This document shows positions 1 through 6,376 of a stretch of 8,242 nucleotides of DNA, one piece after another; position 1 is the first letter of the stretch; every line of letters begins with the position of its first letter. The DNA comes from Candidatus Omnitrophota bacterium (GTDB lineage: Bacteria > Omnitrophota > Omnitrophia > Omnitrophales > Danuiimicrobiaceae). The stretch is from the NCBI GenBank assembly GCA_016206955.1, contig JACQQO010000102.1, positions 1-8,242 of the forward strand. The letters run 5' to 3'. The notes beneath the pieces were generated by a model. It worked only from the letters and a program-made list of their open reading frames with translations. It made no database searches and was not told where the DNA came from. Made by a program: the position numbers and the translations under genes.

Positions 1-115
1 AGGGATTGAACTCAACGCGAAATTGCTTGCGCAAGAGGCTAAAATCCAGTACCTTGATCTGAGGAATTTTAACTTCTTGCTTGACCTGTACGGGAAGCCG
101 AAGTTAGTTTTTTAA
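1..115 (+). CDS. C-terminal end of an unidentified protein (partial)
   Basis: An open frame entering from the left edge (first full codon at base 2) encodes 37 residues and ends at TAA 113-115. The visible tail has a helix-like stretch (LNAKLLAQEAK), then a YLDLRNFNFLLDLYG segment and a basic-hydrophobic end (KPKLVF). I do not recognise the family from this piece. It is a plausible real gene end: the frame is open to the edge, it shares the strand of everything downstream, and it stops 23 bases before the next start. The close spacing suggests co-transcription with the HIT gene. It could instead be a chance open frame, since 37 codons is short. Confidence 0.55.
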   Translation, partial: GIELNAKLLAQEAKIQYLDLRNFNFLLDLYGKPKLVF

Positions 116-138
116 AAAATTCCTTCCTTTTTTACTCT

Positions 139-615
139 ATGGACAAACTCTGGGCTCCCTGGCGTAGGGGCTATATTTTACATAAACCGGGCCGGACCTG
201 TTTTATTTGCCGCATTAAAAAATCTTCTCAGGATAGCAAACTTTTCGTTTTAAAGAGATCCCGCAACAGTTTTGCCGTCCTCAATCGTTTCCCCTATAAT
301 AATGGGCATGTGATGGTGATTCCCAATCGTCATGTCGGCACACTCGAAAAATTAAGCCAGTCGGAATTGATCGATCTGGTGCATTTAACCACGTGGATGA
401 TGAGCCGGCTTCAAAAGGTGATGAAACCGCGTGGTATGAATTTAGGAATCAATTTCGGACGCATCGGGGGTGCAGGAGTTCCCGGACATCTTCATATTCA
501 TGTGGTGCCTAGATGGTCGGGGGATACCAATTTTATGCCCGTGATTGGAAATACAAAAGTCATTTCAGAGTCGCTTCAGTCAGTTTATCGGCGGCTCAAA
601 AGGAATTCACCCTGA
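139..615 (+). CDS. HIT-family nucleotide hydrolase/phosphorylase
   Basis: This 158-residue histidine-triad protein has the full HxHxHxx signature, H117-L-H119-I-H121-V-V; by family knowledge the middle histidine (H119) forms the nucleotidyl intermediate. Other family marks are the N-terminal LWAPWR segment (residues 4-9), a CxxC pair (C21, C24) near the start that often goes with H57/H65-type residues in a structural zinc site, and NNGHVMVIPNRH (54-65). The LWAPWR start is typical of the branch that includes mycobacterial Ap4A phosphorylase, so cleavage of diadenosine polyphosphates or similar dinucleotides in the cytoplasm is a reasonable inference, but the substrate cannot be fixed from sequence. 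Length is normal. The ATG is supported by that conserved N-terminus, although only a pyrimidine-rich tract and no Shine-Dalgarno sequence precedes it. Its stop TGA shares a base with the dGTPase start. Confidence 0.93.
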   Translation: MDKLWAPWRRGYILHKPGRTCFICRIKKSSQDSKLFVLKRSRNSFAVLNRFPYNNGHVMVIPNRHVGTLEKLSQSELIDLVHLTTWMMSRLQKVMKPRGMNLGINFGRIGGAGVPGHLHIHVVPRWSGDTNFMPVIGNTKVISESLQSVYRRLKRNSP

Positions 616-1730
616 TGGTCATACGTGAGGCGCTTGAAGACCACGAAAGACAATGGCTTGCCTCCTATGCAATGAAAAGTGCTGATTCAAAAGGTCGTGT
701 TTATCTTGAAAAAGAACATGATTTCCGCACGGCATTTCAGCGCGACCGGGACCGCATCATCCATTCCACTGCTTTCAGAAGGTTAGAATATAAAACTCAA
801 GTATTTGTCAATCACGAGGGAGATCATTATCGGACGCGCCTCACTCATACGCTCGAGATGAATCAAATTGCTCGGACGATTGGACGCGCTCTTCGTTTAA
901 ATGAAGATTTAGTTGAAGCTATCGCGCTCGCTCATGATTTGGGACACGGCCCTTTTGGCCACGCAGGACAAGAGGTGCTTTCCAAATTAATGGAGGGACA
1001 CGGTGGATTTGAACATAACCGGCAGTGTCTCAGGATCGTTGAACAGCTTGAAGAAAGTTATTCCGCTTTTCCGGGCCTTAATTTAACTTTCGAAGTACGG
1101 GAAGGTTTAAGGAAGCACGCGCGAAAAAGGCTTCCGTCTCTTGAAGCTGAAATCGTGGATCTTGCGGATTCCATTGCTTACAACGGTCATGATTTAGATG
1201 ACGGCTTGAGAGCAGGCCTTTTAGAGATTAAGAGCCTTGAGAAAATTAAACTCTGGCGGGAAGCCTACCGTTACATTAGTGAAAAGTCGCTTCCCGGAGA
1301 CGAGACCATCAAAAGGAAAACCGCTATTCGTCTAATTATTAATCGAATGGCAAATGATTTAATCTATCAAACGATGAAAAATATCAAAAAATATCGGATT
1401 CAAAAGCCGTCCGATCTTGTAAAGCCGCGAATGAAGATCGTCGGGTTTTCCAGAGATTTAGAAAAAAAAGTGGATGAGATTAAAGATTTTTTGATGCGCC
1501 ATCTGTATTTGCATCACCGAGTCGTGCGGATGACCGAAAAGGGTAAGCGTTTTATCCACGAGCTTTTCCGTCTTTATGTGGCGAGGCCCGAGCAGCTGCC
1601 ACCTCATGTACGTCAGAGAACCAAAATGGATGGACTTTACCGCTCGGTATGCGATTACATTGCAGGAATGACGGATCGCTTTGCTTTGGATGAATACAAT
1701 AAGCTTTTTTCACCTTTTGAGCGGGTTTAG
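615..1730 (+). CDS. dgt: dGTPase-like HD-domain triphosphohydrolase
   Basis: This 371-residue protein belongs to the deoxyguanosinetriphosphate triphosphohydrolase-like family, which hydrolyses dNTPs to deoxynucleoside plus triphosphate in the cytoplasm. The sequence shows the usual order of motifs: SADSKGR (22-28), FQRDRDRIIHSTAFRRL (41-57), EGDHYRTRLTHTLE (68-81) with metal ligand H78, AHDLGHGPFGH (106-116) with H107-D108, FEHNRQ (132-137), DLADSIAYNGHDLDD (182-196) with D185 as the probable last ligand, and DYIAGMTDRFAL near the C-terminus. All HD metal ligands look intact. It matches the shorter class rather than the roughly 500-residue Escherichia coli Dgt, so substrate preference may be broader than dGTP. 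I chose ATG 615 over an upstream in-frame ATG at 513: family members begin with a sequence like MVIREALEDHERQ, 615 overlaps the HIT stop as TGATG, and AGGA lies at 601-604. The 34 extra residues from 513 would only shadow the HIT frame. Confidence 0.93.
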   Translation: MVIREALEDHERQWLASYAMKSADSKGRVYLEKEHDFRTAFQRDRDRIIHSTAFRRLEYKTQVFVNHEGDHYRTRLTHTLEMNQIARTIGRALRLNEDLVEAIALAHDLGHGPFGHAGQEVLSKLMEGHGGFEHNRQCLRIVEQLEESYSAFPGLNLTFEVREGLRKHARKRLPSLEAEIVDLADSIAYNGHDLDDGLRAGLLEIKSLEKIKLWREAYRYISEKSLPGDETIKRKTAIRLIINRMANDLIYQTMKNIKKYRIQKPSDLVKPRMKIVGFSRDLEKKVDEIKDFLMRHLYLHHRVVRMTEKGKRFIHELFRLYVARPEQLPPHVRQRTKMDGLYRSVCDYIAGMTDRFALDEYNKLFSPFERV

Positions 1731-1771
1731 GCTGACAAGCATGTTAAAATGGTTTTAGAGGTTAGGAAAAG

Positions 1772-3322
1772 ATGGTGAAGCCTAGAGAAAAAACGGTTTT
1801 GGAACGTTACATGCTCGAAAGCCCTTCGTGGACGGAAGGTTACCGGGAGTTTACGAGATTTTTCGGAAAACCTCTCGGATGGCTTTTTGTGCTTCAAAAT
1901 GGAAGCCATCGTTTAATCCGTTTGAATCAAAAGGGACATTGTTCTTTTTTTGCCAAATCCAAAGAGAATCAAACCAGTTGCGGCGCATTTCTTGAAAAGT
2001 ATTTCGAACAATTGTCGGAACGAAAGGAAGAAATCGATCAATTCCCAAATTTTTACCACTGCGGTTTCGGCCGGAGCGGCGCCATTTTCGCATTGAAACA
2101 TTTAGGTGAACTCAAAGGATTTTTGATCTTGTGCGCCGTAGGAAAATCGGAACATGAAATTAAACCCTATCTCGGTCTTTTTGATCATTTTTTGCAGTCG
2201 GAAGTCGATTTGGCCTACAAGTCATTTGAATTGCAAAATTTTTATGAAACCGTACACCCGCGCGCTTTGGCGCTCTCAACTATTCATTCGGTTCACCGTG
2301 TCTTGTCCTCCACGCTCGGCTTGGATCAACTGATTCCCCGAATTGGGCGGCTTTGTTCGCAAGTGCTCAAGGCAAAAAGTTGTGAAGTTTTGCTTTTAGA
2401 TCAGACGAAAACTTATTTAATTCCTAAGTTTACTTCAGGAGAAAAAATCACAAGAAAACGCCGGCTTAAAGTCGGACATGGATTGGAAGGGCGCGTGGCT
2501 GAAACCGCAGAGTTTTATCATTCGCGAAACTGCATTGCGGTTCCTTTTATTGAAGATGATGTGGTTGGGGTGGTGGTGCTCAGAGATAAATTGGGCGGAA
2601 CGCCGTTTACGAAAACCGATCTTGAAATTTTAAAAACCCTTTCAGAGCAGGCTGTGATCGCTATTAAAAATGCGCAGCTTTTTGAGGAAACCGAACAGCT
2701 GACCTTGGGCAGCATCAAAACGATTAATGAACTTTTGGAGCTTAGCTTTGCCGGGGAAAATATCTATCTTCCTTTATTCGGTGAGATTGCCTATCAAATG
2801 GGAATTGATTTGGGGCTTTCAGGCCATGAGCTGACTAATTTGCATCGCGCTACTTTTTTGATCGATGCAGGACAATTGGGCACGCCGGAAAGCATCCTTC
2901 ATAAGAAAGAGAAACTGACACGACAGGAATTCGAAGAAGTCAAGCGGCATCCCTCAAGGGGAGCAGCCATTTTGCAGCAGATTAGCTCGCTGCGTCCGAT
3001 TACGCCTATTATCCTCCATCACCACGAACGTTACGACGGAACGGGTTATCCCAGCCGTCTCAAAGGCGAAGAAATTCCGATTGGCGCACGCATTGTTTCT
3101 GTGGTAGATTCATTTACCGCGATGTTGTCACGGCGCCCTTATCGGAGCGGACGGACCATTAAAGAGGCGATTCAGGAAATTAAGGCGAATTCAGGAACTC
3201 AGTTTGATCCAAAAGTGGTAGAAAGTTTTTTCAAAGTGATCCAACGCCCTGAAATTGTTGCCATGATGAAGCGTCTTCCTCAAGGATCTCGGACCGCGAG
3301 AAAGGCTAAGTCAATCAGGTAG
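1772..3322 (+). CDS. GAF / degenerate HD-GYP signalling protein
   Basis: This 516-residue protein is probably cytoplasmic, with no clear membrane segment. Residues about 1-160 form an unrecognised sensor-like region with cysteines at C70 and C97; its pattern loosely recalls PocR-type ligand domains. Residues about 168-305 look like a GAF domain (GHGLEGRVAE at 235-244, then IAVPF and GVVVLRD), ending in a helical linker. Residues about 312-492 are an HD-GYP domain: HHERYDGTGYP (417-427), GEEIPIGARIVSVVDSF (432-448) and RRPY (454-457). HD-GYP proteins normally hydrolyse cyclic di-GMP. Here the leading histidine is missing (L335 where H is expected), the HD pair reads I364-D365, and the following lysine is Q368. 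H393, H417, H418 and D446 remain. Catalysis is therefore doubtful, and the domain may sense or bind instead. ATG 1772 is preceded by AGGA (1764-1767) and GAGG (1758-1761). The gene follows dgt after 41 bases. Confidence 0.88.
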   Translation: MVKPREKTVLERYMLESPSWTEGYREFTRFFGKPLGWLFVLQNGSHRLIRLNQKGHCSFFAKSKENQTSCGAFLEKYFEQLSERKEEIDQFPNFYHCGFGRSGAIFALKHLGELKGFLILCAVGKSEHEIKPYLGLFDHFLQSEVDLAYKSFELQNFYETVHPRALALSTIHSVHRVLSSTLGLDQLIPRIGRLCSQVLKAKSCEVLLLDQTKTYLIPKFTSGEKITRKRRLKVGHGLEGRVAETAEFYHSRNCIAVPFIEDDVVGVVVLRDKLGGTPFTKTDLEILKTLSEQAVIAIKNAQLFEETEQLTLGSIKTINELLELSFAGENIYLPLFGEIAYQMGIDLGLSGHELTNLHRATFLIDAGQLGTPESILHKKEKLTRQEFEEVKRHPSRGAAILQQISSLRPITPIILHHHERYDGTGYPSRLKGEEIPIGARIVSVVDSFTAMLSRRPYRSGRTIKEAIQEIKANSGTQFDPKVVESFFKVIQRPEIVAMMKRLPQGSRTARKAKSIR

Positions 3323-3333
3323 AGGAAATTTTT

Positions 3334-3525
3334 GTGGAAGAATCTGAAACTCCTGCCAAACTCGGAGTTCGAATCGAGCGTCCGGCCCCCGAAAAAATAG
3401 GCTCCTTTTATTTGTTTTTAGTAGTTCTTTCGTTTTTTCTCATTGCATTTACGGTTTGGCTTCTCGCTTTGGAATGGTCCGGACAGTCTTTGCCGTCCTA
3501 TTTAAGACTTCCCGTCTACATGTGA
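3334..3525 (+). CDS. Small single-pass membrane protein, function unknown
   Basis: This is a 63-residue product I do not recognise. It has a charged N-terminal stretch of about 23 residues with EESE and ERPAPEK, one strongly hydrophobic segment at about residues 24-46 (FYLFLVVLSFFLIAF and onward) and a short tail ending LPVYM. The charges suggest a cytoplasmic N-terminus, but the topology is uncertain. The start is GTG 3334, preceded by AGAGGA (3321-3326) at a good distance. It begins 11 bases after the HD-GYP gene, and its TGA stop (3523-3525) overlaps the GTG of the next gene as GTGA. The spacing, ribosome site and overlap are the main evidence that it is real. Its size and single helix recall small divisome or envelope accessory proteins, but I see no specific similarity. 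Confidence 0.6.
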   Translation: MEESETPAKLGVRIERPAPEKIGSFYLFLVVLSFFLIAFTVWLLALEWSGQSLPSYLRLPVYM

Positions 3526-3995
3526 GGCGTTCACGTCTTTGGATTTTGGTTCTGATTTTTTTGATCAGTCTGCCGACATTCGTGAACCATTTTTTCTTTT
3601 GGCGCCTCGAACGTCGTTTAGGGCTTAAAGTCCACCGAAAACCATGGGTGTTCCTGCTTCCGGGATCTATCTCGCTTAATCCTGTTTTGATGGATTGGCA
3701 AGGCTATTTCAGCGTACGGTCGGGATCTCTTAAAATCAATTATCCAATGCTCTCACTGTTTACAAATCAATATCCGTTATTCCTGGAAGGCAAGCGTTTG
3801 GCCGTTCAATTTTCTCCAGAACTTCGCAAAGCAGTCGGAACCGATCAAGTTATTTTCGATCATTTTGCAGCAAAGGTGATCTTGAAAAGCGGCCGCGCTA
3901 TGGACATCGAATTTTTAGATGCAGAGTCAAAGACAATTCAGTTTCATTTAAGTTTGGTTCCTCAAAAACAAAGCGCTTTGCTTCAATCAATATGA
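3522..3995 (+). CDS. Membrane-anchored envelope protein, possibly AsmA-like
   Basis: With GTG 3522 as start this is a 157-residue protein. It has a basic N-terminus (MRRSR), a transmembrane helix at about residues 6-27 and a region of alternating hydrophobic residues with a PGSISLN segment (47-53), VRSGSLKINYP (65-75) and FLEGKRLAVQF (87-97). That pattern, a membrane anchor followed by a beta-rich periplasmic domain, loosely resembles the N-terminal part of AsmA-like or LptC-like envelope proteins. I cannot assign a family with confidence. The frame is also open upstream to a TTG at 3456, but GTG 3522 gives a GTGA overlap with the preceding stop and places the basic residues directly before the helix, as usual for an anchor. 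No Shine-Dalgarno sequence is evident, so translation probably depends on coupling. Its stop overlaps the next start as ATGA (3992-3995). Confidence 0.7.
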   Translation: MRRSRLWILVLIFLISLPTFVNHFFFWRLERRLGLKVHRKPWVFLLPGSISLNPVLMDWQGYFSVRSGSLKINYPMLSLFTNQYPLFLEGKRLAVQFSPELRKAVGTDQVIFDHFAAKVILKSGRAMDIEFLDAESKTIQFHLSLVPQKQSALLQSI

Positions 3996-4801
3996 GAGTA
4001 AATCATAAAAGCTTTTTTTCTCATCAAGGATATGGATTTGCGATCGCCCTTTCTTTTTTGATTCATTTATTCTTTGTTGCTACCTTAGAGGCGGCTGTGT
4101 TTTTGACGAAAGGTCTTGATTTGTCCTCACGGGCACCTTTGATGATGGTAAGGATTTTGCCTCAGGAGACCTTAAAGAATCAAGAAAGGGCGATCGATCA
4201 TGGAAGCCTAGGAACAAAGAAGAGTAACAAGGTTGAAAAAAAGCGTCAAAAAGAAAGCCAAACAAAGCCAAATCGTGGGGAAAAGGTAGTGAAGGCCCGA
4301 ACTCCCCATTTGGATCGTCAACTTCGGTATTTTGAACGCTCACAGACTGAAATTGATAAAAGGGTTCAAGAGTTTGAAAATCAGTTAGCAAATTTGGCCT
4401 CCGAGCAGAAAGAAATAGTTTCTAGTGAACCTCTTACCTTTAAAGTTTTTGACTTGGAGAAAGTTCCTCTTCAAATACAAGAAGATTCGCTTCCTTCTTA
4501 TTTGAAAAGAATGCGCGCCCAAATTACAAAATTTTGGGCGGAATCGATTGAATCATTTGGGAGTGGGTCCAAAGTTGCAGTCGTCCAATATCGGATTTCC
4601 GCAGACGGCAGAACCTCAGCTTTAAAAGCTAGGTTAATCAGCGGACCTGAAAATTTTAGGGAAACATGTCTCACTGCAGTCGAGAAAGCAAGCCCTTTTG
4701 AGCCGCTTCCGTTTCGCTTCGATCCGTCTGTTGAAAATCAGTATTTGACTGTAGCACTTACGTTTTACTTTCGAAAAGCAAAATCCGAAAATTTATTTTA
4801 G
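3992..4801 (+). CDS. TonB/TolA-like energy-transduction or envelope-spanning protein
   Basis: This 269-residue protein has TonB-family architecture. An N-terminal transmembrane helix (about 14-38) contains S21-x-x-x-H25, the SxxxH motif that in TonB contacts the ExbB/ExbD proton channel. A long charged stretch rich in lysine, glutamate and glutamine follows (about 60-140, with a coiled-coil-like part near 110-140). The C-terminal domain (about 166-262) includes YLKRMRAQITKFWAE, VVQYRISADGR and a final LTVALTFYF strand. The linker is charged and helical rather than proline-rich, which is closer to TolA than to classical TonB. Family members span the periplasm and pass proton-motive energy to outer-membrane partners. 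No exbB, exbD, tolQ or tolR gene lies in the window. ATG 3992 overlaps the previous stop as ATGA and lacks a Shine-Dalgarno sequence, implying coupled translation. The domain call is firm; the partner and exact role are not. Confidence 0.85.
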   Translation: MRVNHKSFFSHQGYGFAIALSFLIHLFFVATLEAAVFLTKGLDLSSRAPLMMVRILPQETLKNQERAIDHGSLGTKKSNKVEKKRQKESQTKPNRGEKVVKARTPHLDRQLRYFERSQTEIDKRVQEFENQLANLASEQKEIVSSEPLTFKVFDLEKVPLQIQEDSLPSYLKRMRAQITKFWAESIESFGSGSKVAVVQYRISADGRTSALKARLISGPENFRETCLTAVEKASPFEPLPFRFDPSVENQYLTVALTFYFRKAKSENLF

Positions 4802-4858
4802 GTTTGGTTTTTTGATCCGAAATATATAACGTCGTCAAGTGGTTTTTTATATGCCCTC
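4802..4858 (+). promoter_or_regulatory. AT-rich spacer before murE, possible weak promoter
   Basis: This 57-base gap is the longest in the window. It holds TATATAAC (4823-4830), which could act as a -10 element. The best upstream -35 candidate is TTGGTT (4804-4809), but the spacer to TATAAC is only 15 bases and the match is poor. No Shine-Dalgarno sequence lies in the last 20 bases before the murE ATG. A local promoter for the mur genes is possible but unproven; read-through from upstream is equally likely. Confidence 0.25.
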
Positions 4859-6376
4859 ATGAAAATACTGCGCCAGCTCTTTCAAGGGATTTTGTATCGT
4901 TGGAATGGGAAAGGTAGGCTCGACATACCCATTCATCGAGTCCGGTCCGATTCTCGTGATGTTCGGTCGGGAGATCTATTTGTTGCGATTTCAGGCATAC
5001 ACTTGGATGGCCACCAATTCATTCGTGATGCGATTAAGCAGGGTGCAAGGGCCATTGTTTCGGAACTTTTTGATCCCAGCGTGAGCGAGTTGGGGATTCC
5101 TCAATTAGTCGTCTCTAATTCTCGTGAAATTTTATCGTCTCTCGTTTCGGCCTCTTACGATTTTCCGGAGCGCAAACTTAATTTGATTGGCATTACCGGC
5201 ACCAATGGCAAAACGACCACTGCATTTTTAATTCAATATTTACTCAATCGAATCAGCCGTTCAGGTTTGATTGGGACCATTTGTTATGATGACGGAAAAA
5301 CCAAACAGCCTGCAAAAAACACCAGTCCCGCACCCGAGGTCTTATGGGAATCGTTTTCCCGTATGGTTTCGAACGGGATGTCTTACTGTGTGATGGAAGT
5401 TTCATCCCATGCTTTGGTTCAAAATCGAACTCGCGGTCTTCAGTTTTCAAGTGCTGTTTTTACGAATTTGACTCAAGATCATTTAGATTACCATCCTGAT
5501 CTCGAGAGTTATTATCAAGCGAAGCGCAAACTATTTTTTGGAACCTCCGTTTCGAAACATCTAATCATTAACGGAGATGATTCCTACGGCATGAAACTCG
5601 CTCAAGAGTTACGAGGACAGAAAGGGCTTACTTTATATGGTCTACAAAAGGACCGCGATTATTCAGCTCAAAAAGTCAAGCCTCGGCTCGACGGACTTGA
5701 TTTCGAATTGTCATTTCAAAATCAATCTATCGAAGTTCGAACACCGCTTTTGCTCCGGCATAATGTCTACAACTTGCTGGCTGCTTTGACGACGCTTTCG
5801 GAAGAAGGTTATGCCATCGGGGATTTAATCTCTCATTTGCAGGCTTTTCCGGGGGTTTGCGGACGGATGGAGCGGATTGATGAGGGGCAGGATTTTTATG
5901 TATTCGTCGATTATGCTCATACGCCGGACGGGCTTTTCAATGTGCTTTCTTCGTTCAAAGAACTTGCCCCAAATCGTATCATTTCTGTATTTGGCTGCGG
6001 TGGTGATCGTGACCGTACGAAGCGTCCGATCATGGGGGAAATCGCCAGTCGATTTTCAGACGCGGTGATTTTAACTTCTGACAACCCACGCAGCGAACGC
6101 CCAGAAGATATTTTAAATGAAATCAAAAAAGGGATTCATGCCGACAAAAAAAGCTTAGGCGTACAAGTTATTCCGGATCGAAATGAGGCGATTCGACAGG
6201 CCATCCAAATGGCTCGAGCAGGGGATTTGGTGATCATTTTTGGGAAGGGTCATGAAGATTATCAAGTTTTCGGGGAACGTAAAATACCATTTAGAGATCA
6301 GGAAGTTGCACGTCACTGGTTAAAGGAAAAATGTTCACGCTTAGAGAAATCGCAGAAACTTGTGATGGAAAACTAA
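4859..6376 (+). CDS. murE: UDP-MurNAc-L-Ala-D-Glu:meso-diaminopimelate ligase
   Basis: MurE adds the third amino acid to the peptidoglycan precursor in the cytoplasm, using ATP. The 505 residues show the three Mur ligase domains: an N-terminal UDP-binding part with SDSRDVRSGDLFVAISG (30-46), a central ATPase part with P-loop GTNGKTT (114-120), NTSPAPE (154-160) and MEVSSHAL (179-186), and a C-terminal part with DYAHTPD (351-357), FGCGGDRD (378-385) and GKGHEDYQ (462-469). K222 in YYQAKRKLF is the lysine that is carbamylated in this family. D408-N-P-R411 is the motif that selects meso-DAP rather than lysine. All key residues look intact and the length is slightly above average because of a C-terminal tail. 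ATG 4859 is the first sensible start, but no Shine-Dalgarno sequence precedes it. The last 46 bases overlap murF. Confidence 0.97.
   Translation: MKILRQLFQGILYRWNGKGRLDIPIHRVRSDSRDVRSGDLFVAISGIHLDGHQFIRDAIKQGARAIVSELFDPSVSELGIPQLVVSNSREILSSLVSASYDFPERKLNLIGITGTNGKTTTAFLIQYLLNRISRSGLIGTICYDDGKTKQPAKNTSPAPEVLWESFSRMVSNGMSYCVMEVSSHALVQNRTRGLQFSSAVFTNLTQDHLDYHPDLESYYQAKRKLFFGTSVSKHLIINGDDSYGMKLAQELRGQKGLTLYGLQKDRDYSAQKVKPRLDGLDFELSFQNQSIEVRTPLLLRHNVYNLLAALTTLSEEGYAIGDLISHLQAFPGVCGRMERIDEGQDFYVFVDYAHTPDGLFNVLSSFKELAPNRIISVFGCGGDRDRTKRPIMGEIASRFSDAVILTSDNPRSERPEDILNEIKKGIHADKKSLGVQVIPDRNEAIRQAIQMARAGDLVIIFGKGHEDYQVFGERKIPFRDQEVARHWLKEKCSRLEKSQKLVMEN

Noticed and set aside
513..614. Upstream in-frame ATG extending the dGTPase by 34 residues
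   Set aside because: The extension lies wholly inside the HIT gene in another frame, resembles no dGTPase N-terminus, and the ATG at 615 gives the family-typical start with a TGATG junction.
1731..1771. Possible promoter in the dgt to HD-GYP gap (CTGACA and TAAAAT)
   Set aside because: The two elements are only seven bases apart, far too close for a sigma-70 type promoter, and no better -35 is present.
3456..3521. TTG start extending the 157-residue membrane protein upstream
   Set aside because: It would overlap most of the membrane segment of the 63-residue gene. GTG 3522 gives a tidy GTGA overlap and a normal basic start before the helix.
3969..3980. Perfect palindrome CAAAGCGCTTTG 12 bases before the TonB-like start
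   Set aside because: It lies in coding sequence, would make only a weak hairpin without a useful loop, and has no second copy that I can see to suggest an operator.
4080..4391. 103-codon minus-strand frame opposite the TonB-like gene
   Set aside because: It is a shadow of the charged linker region of the + strand gene, with no recognisable motif or start signal.
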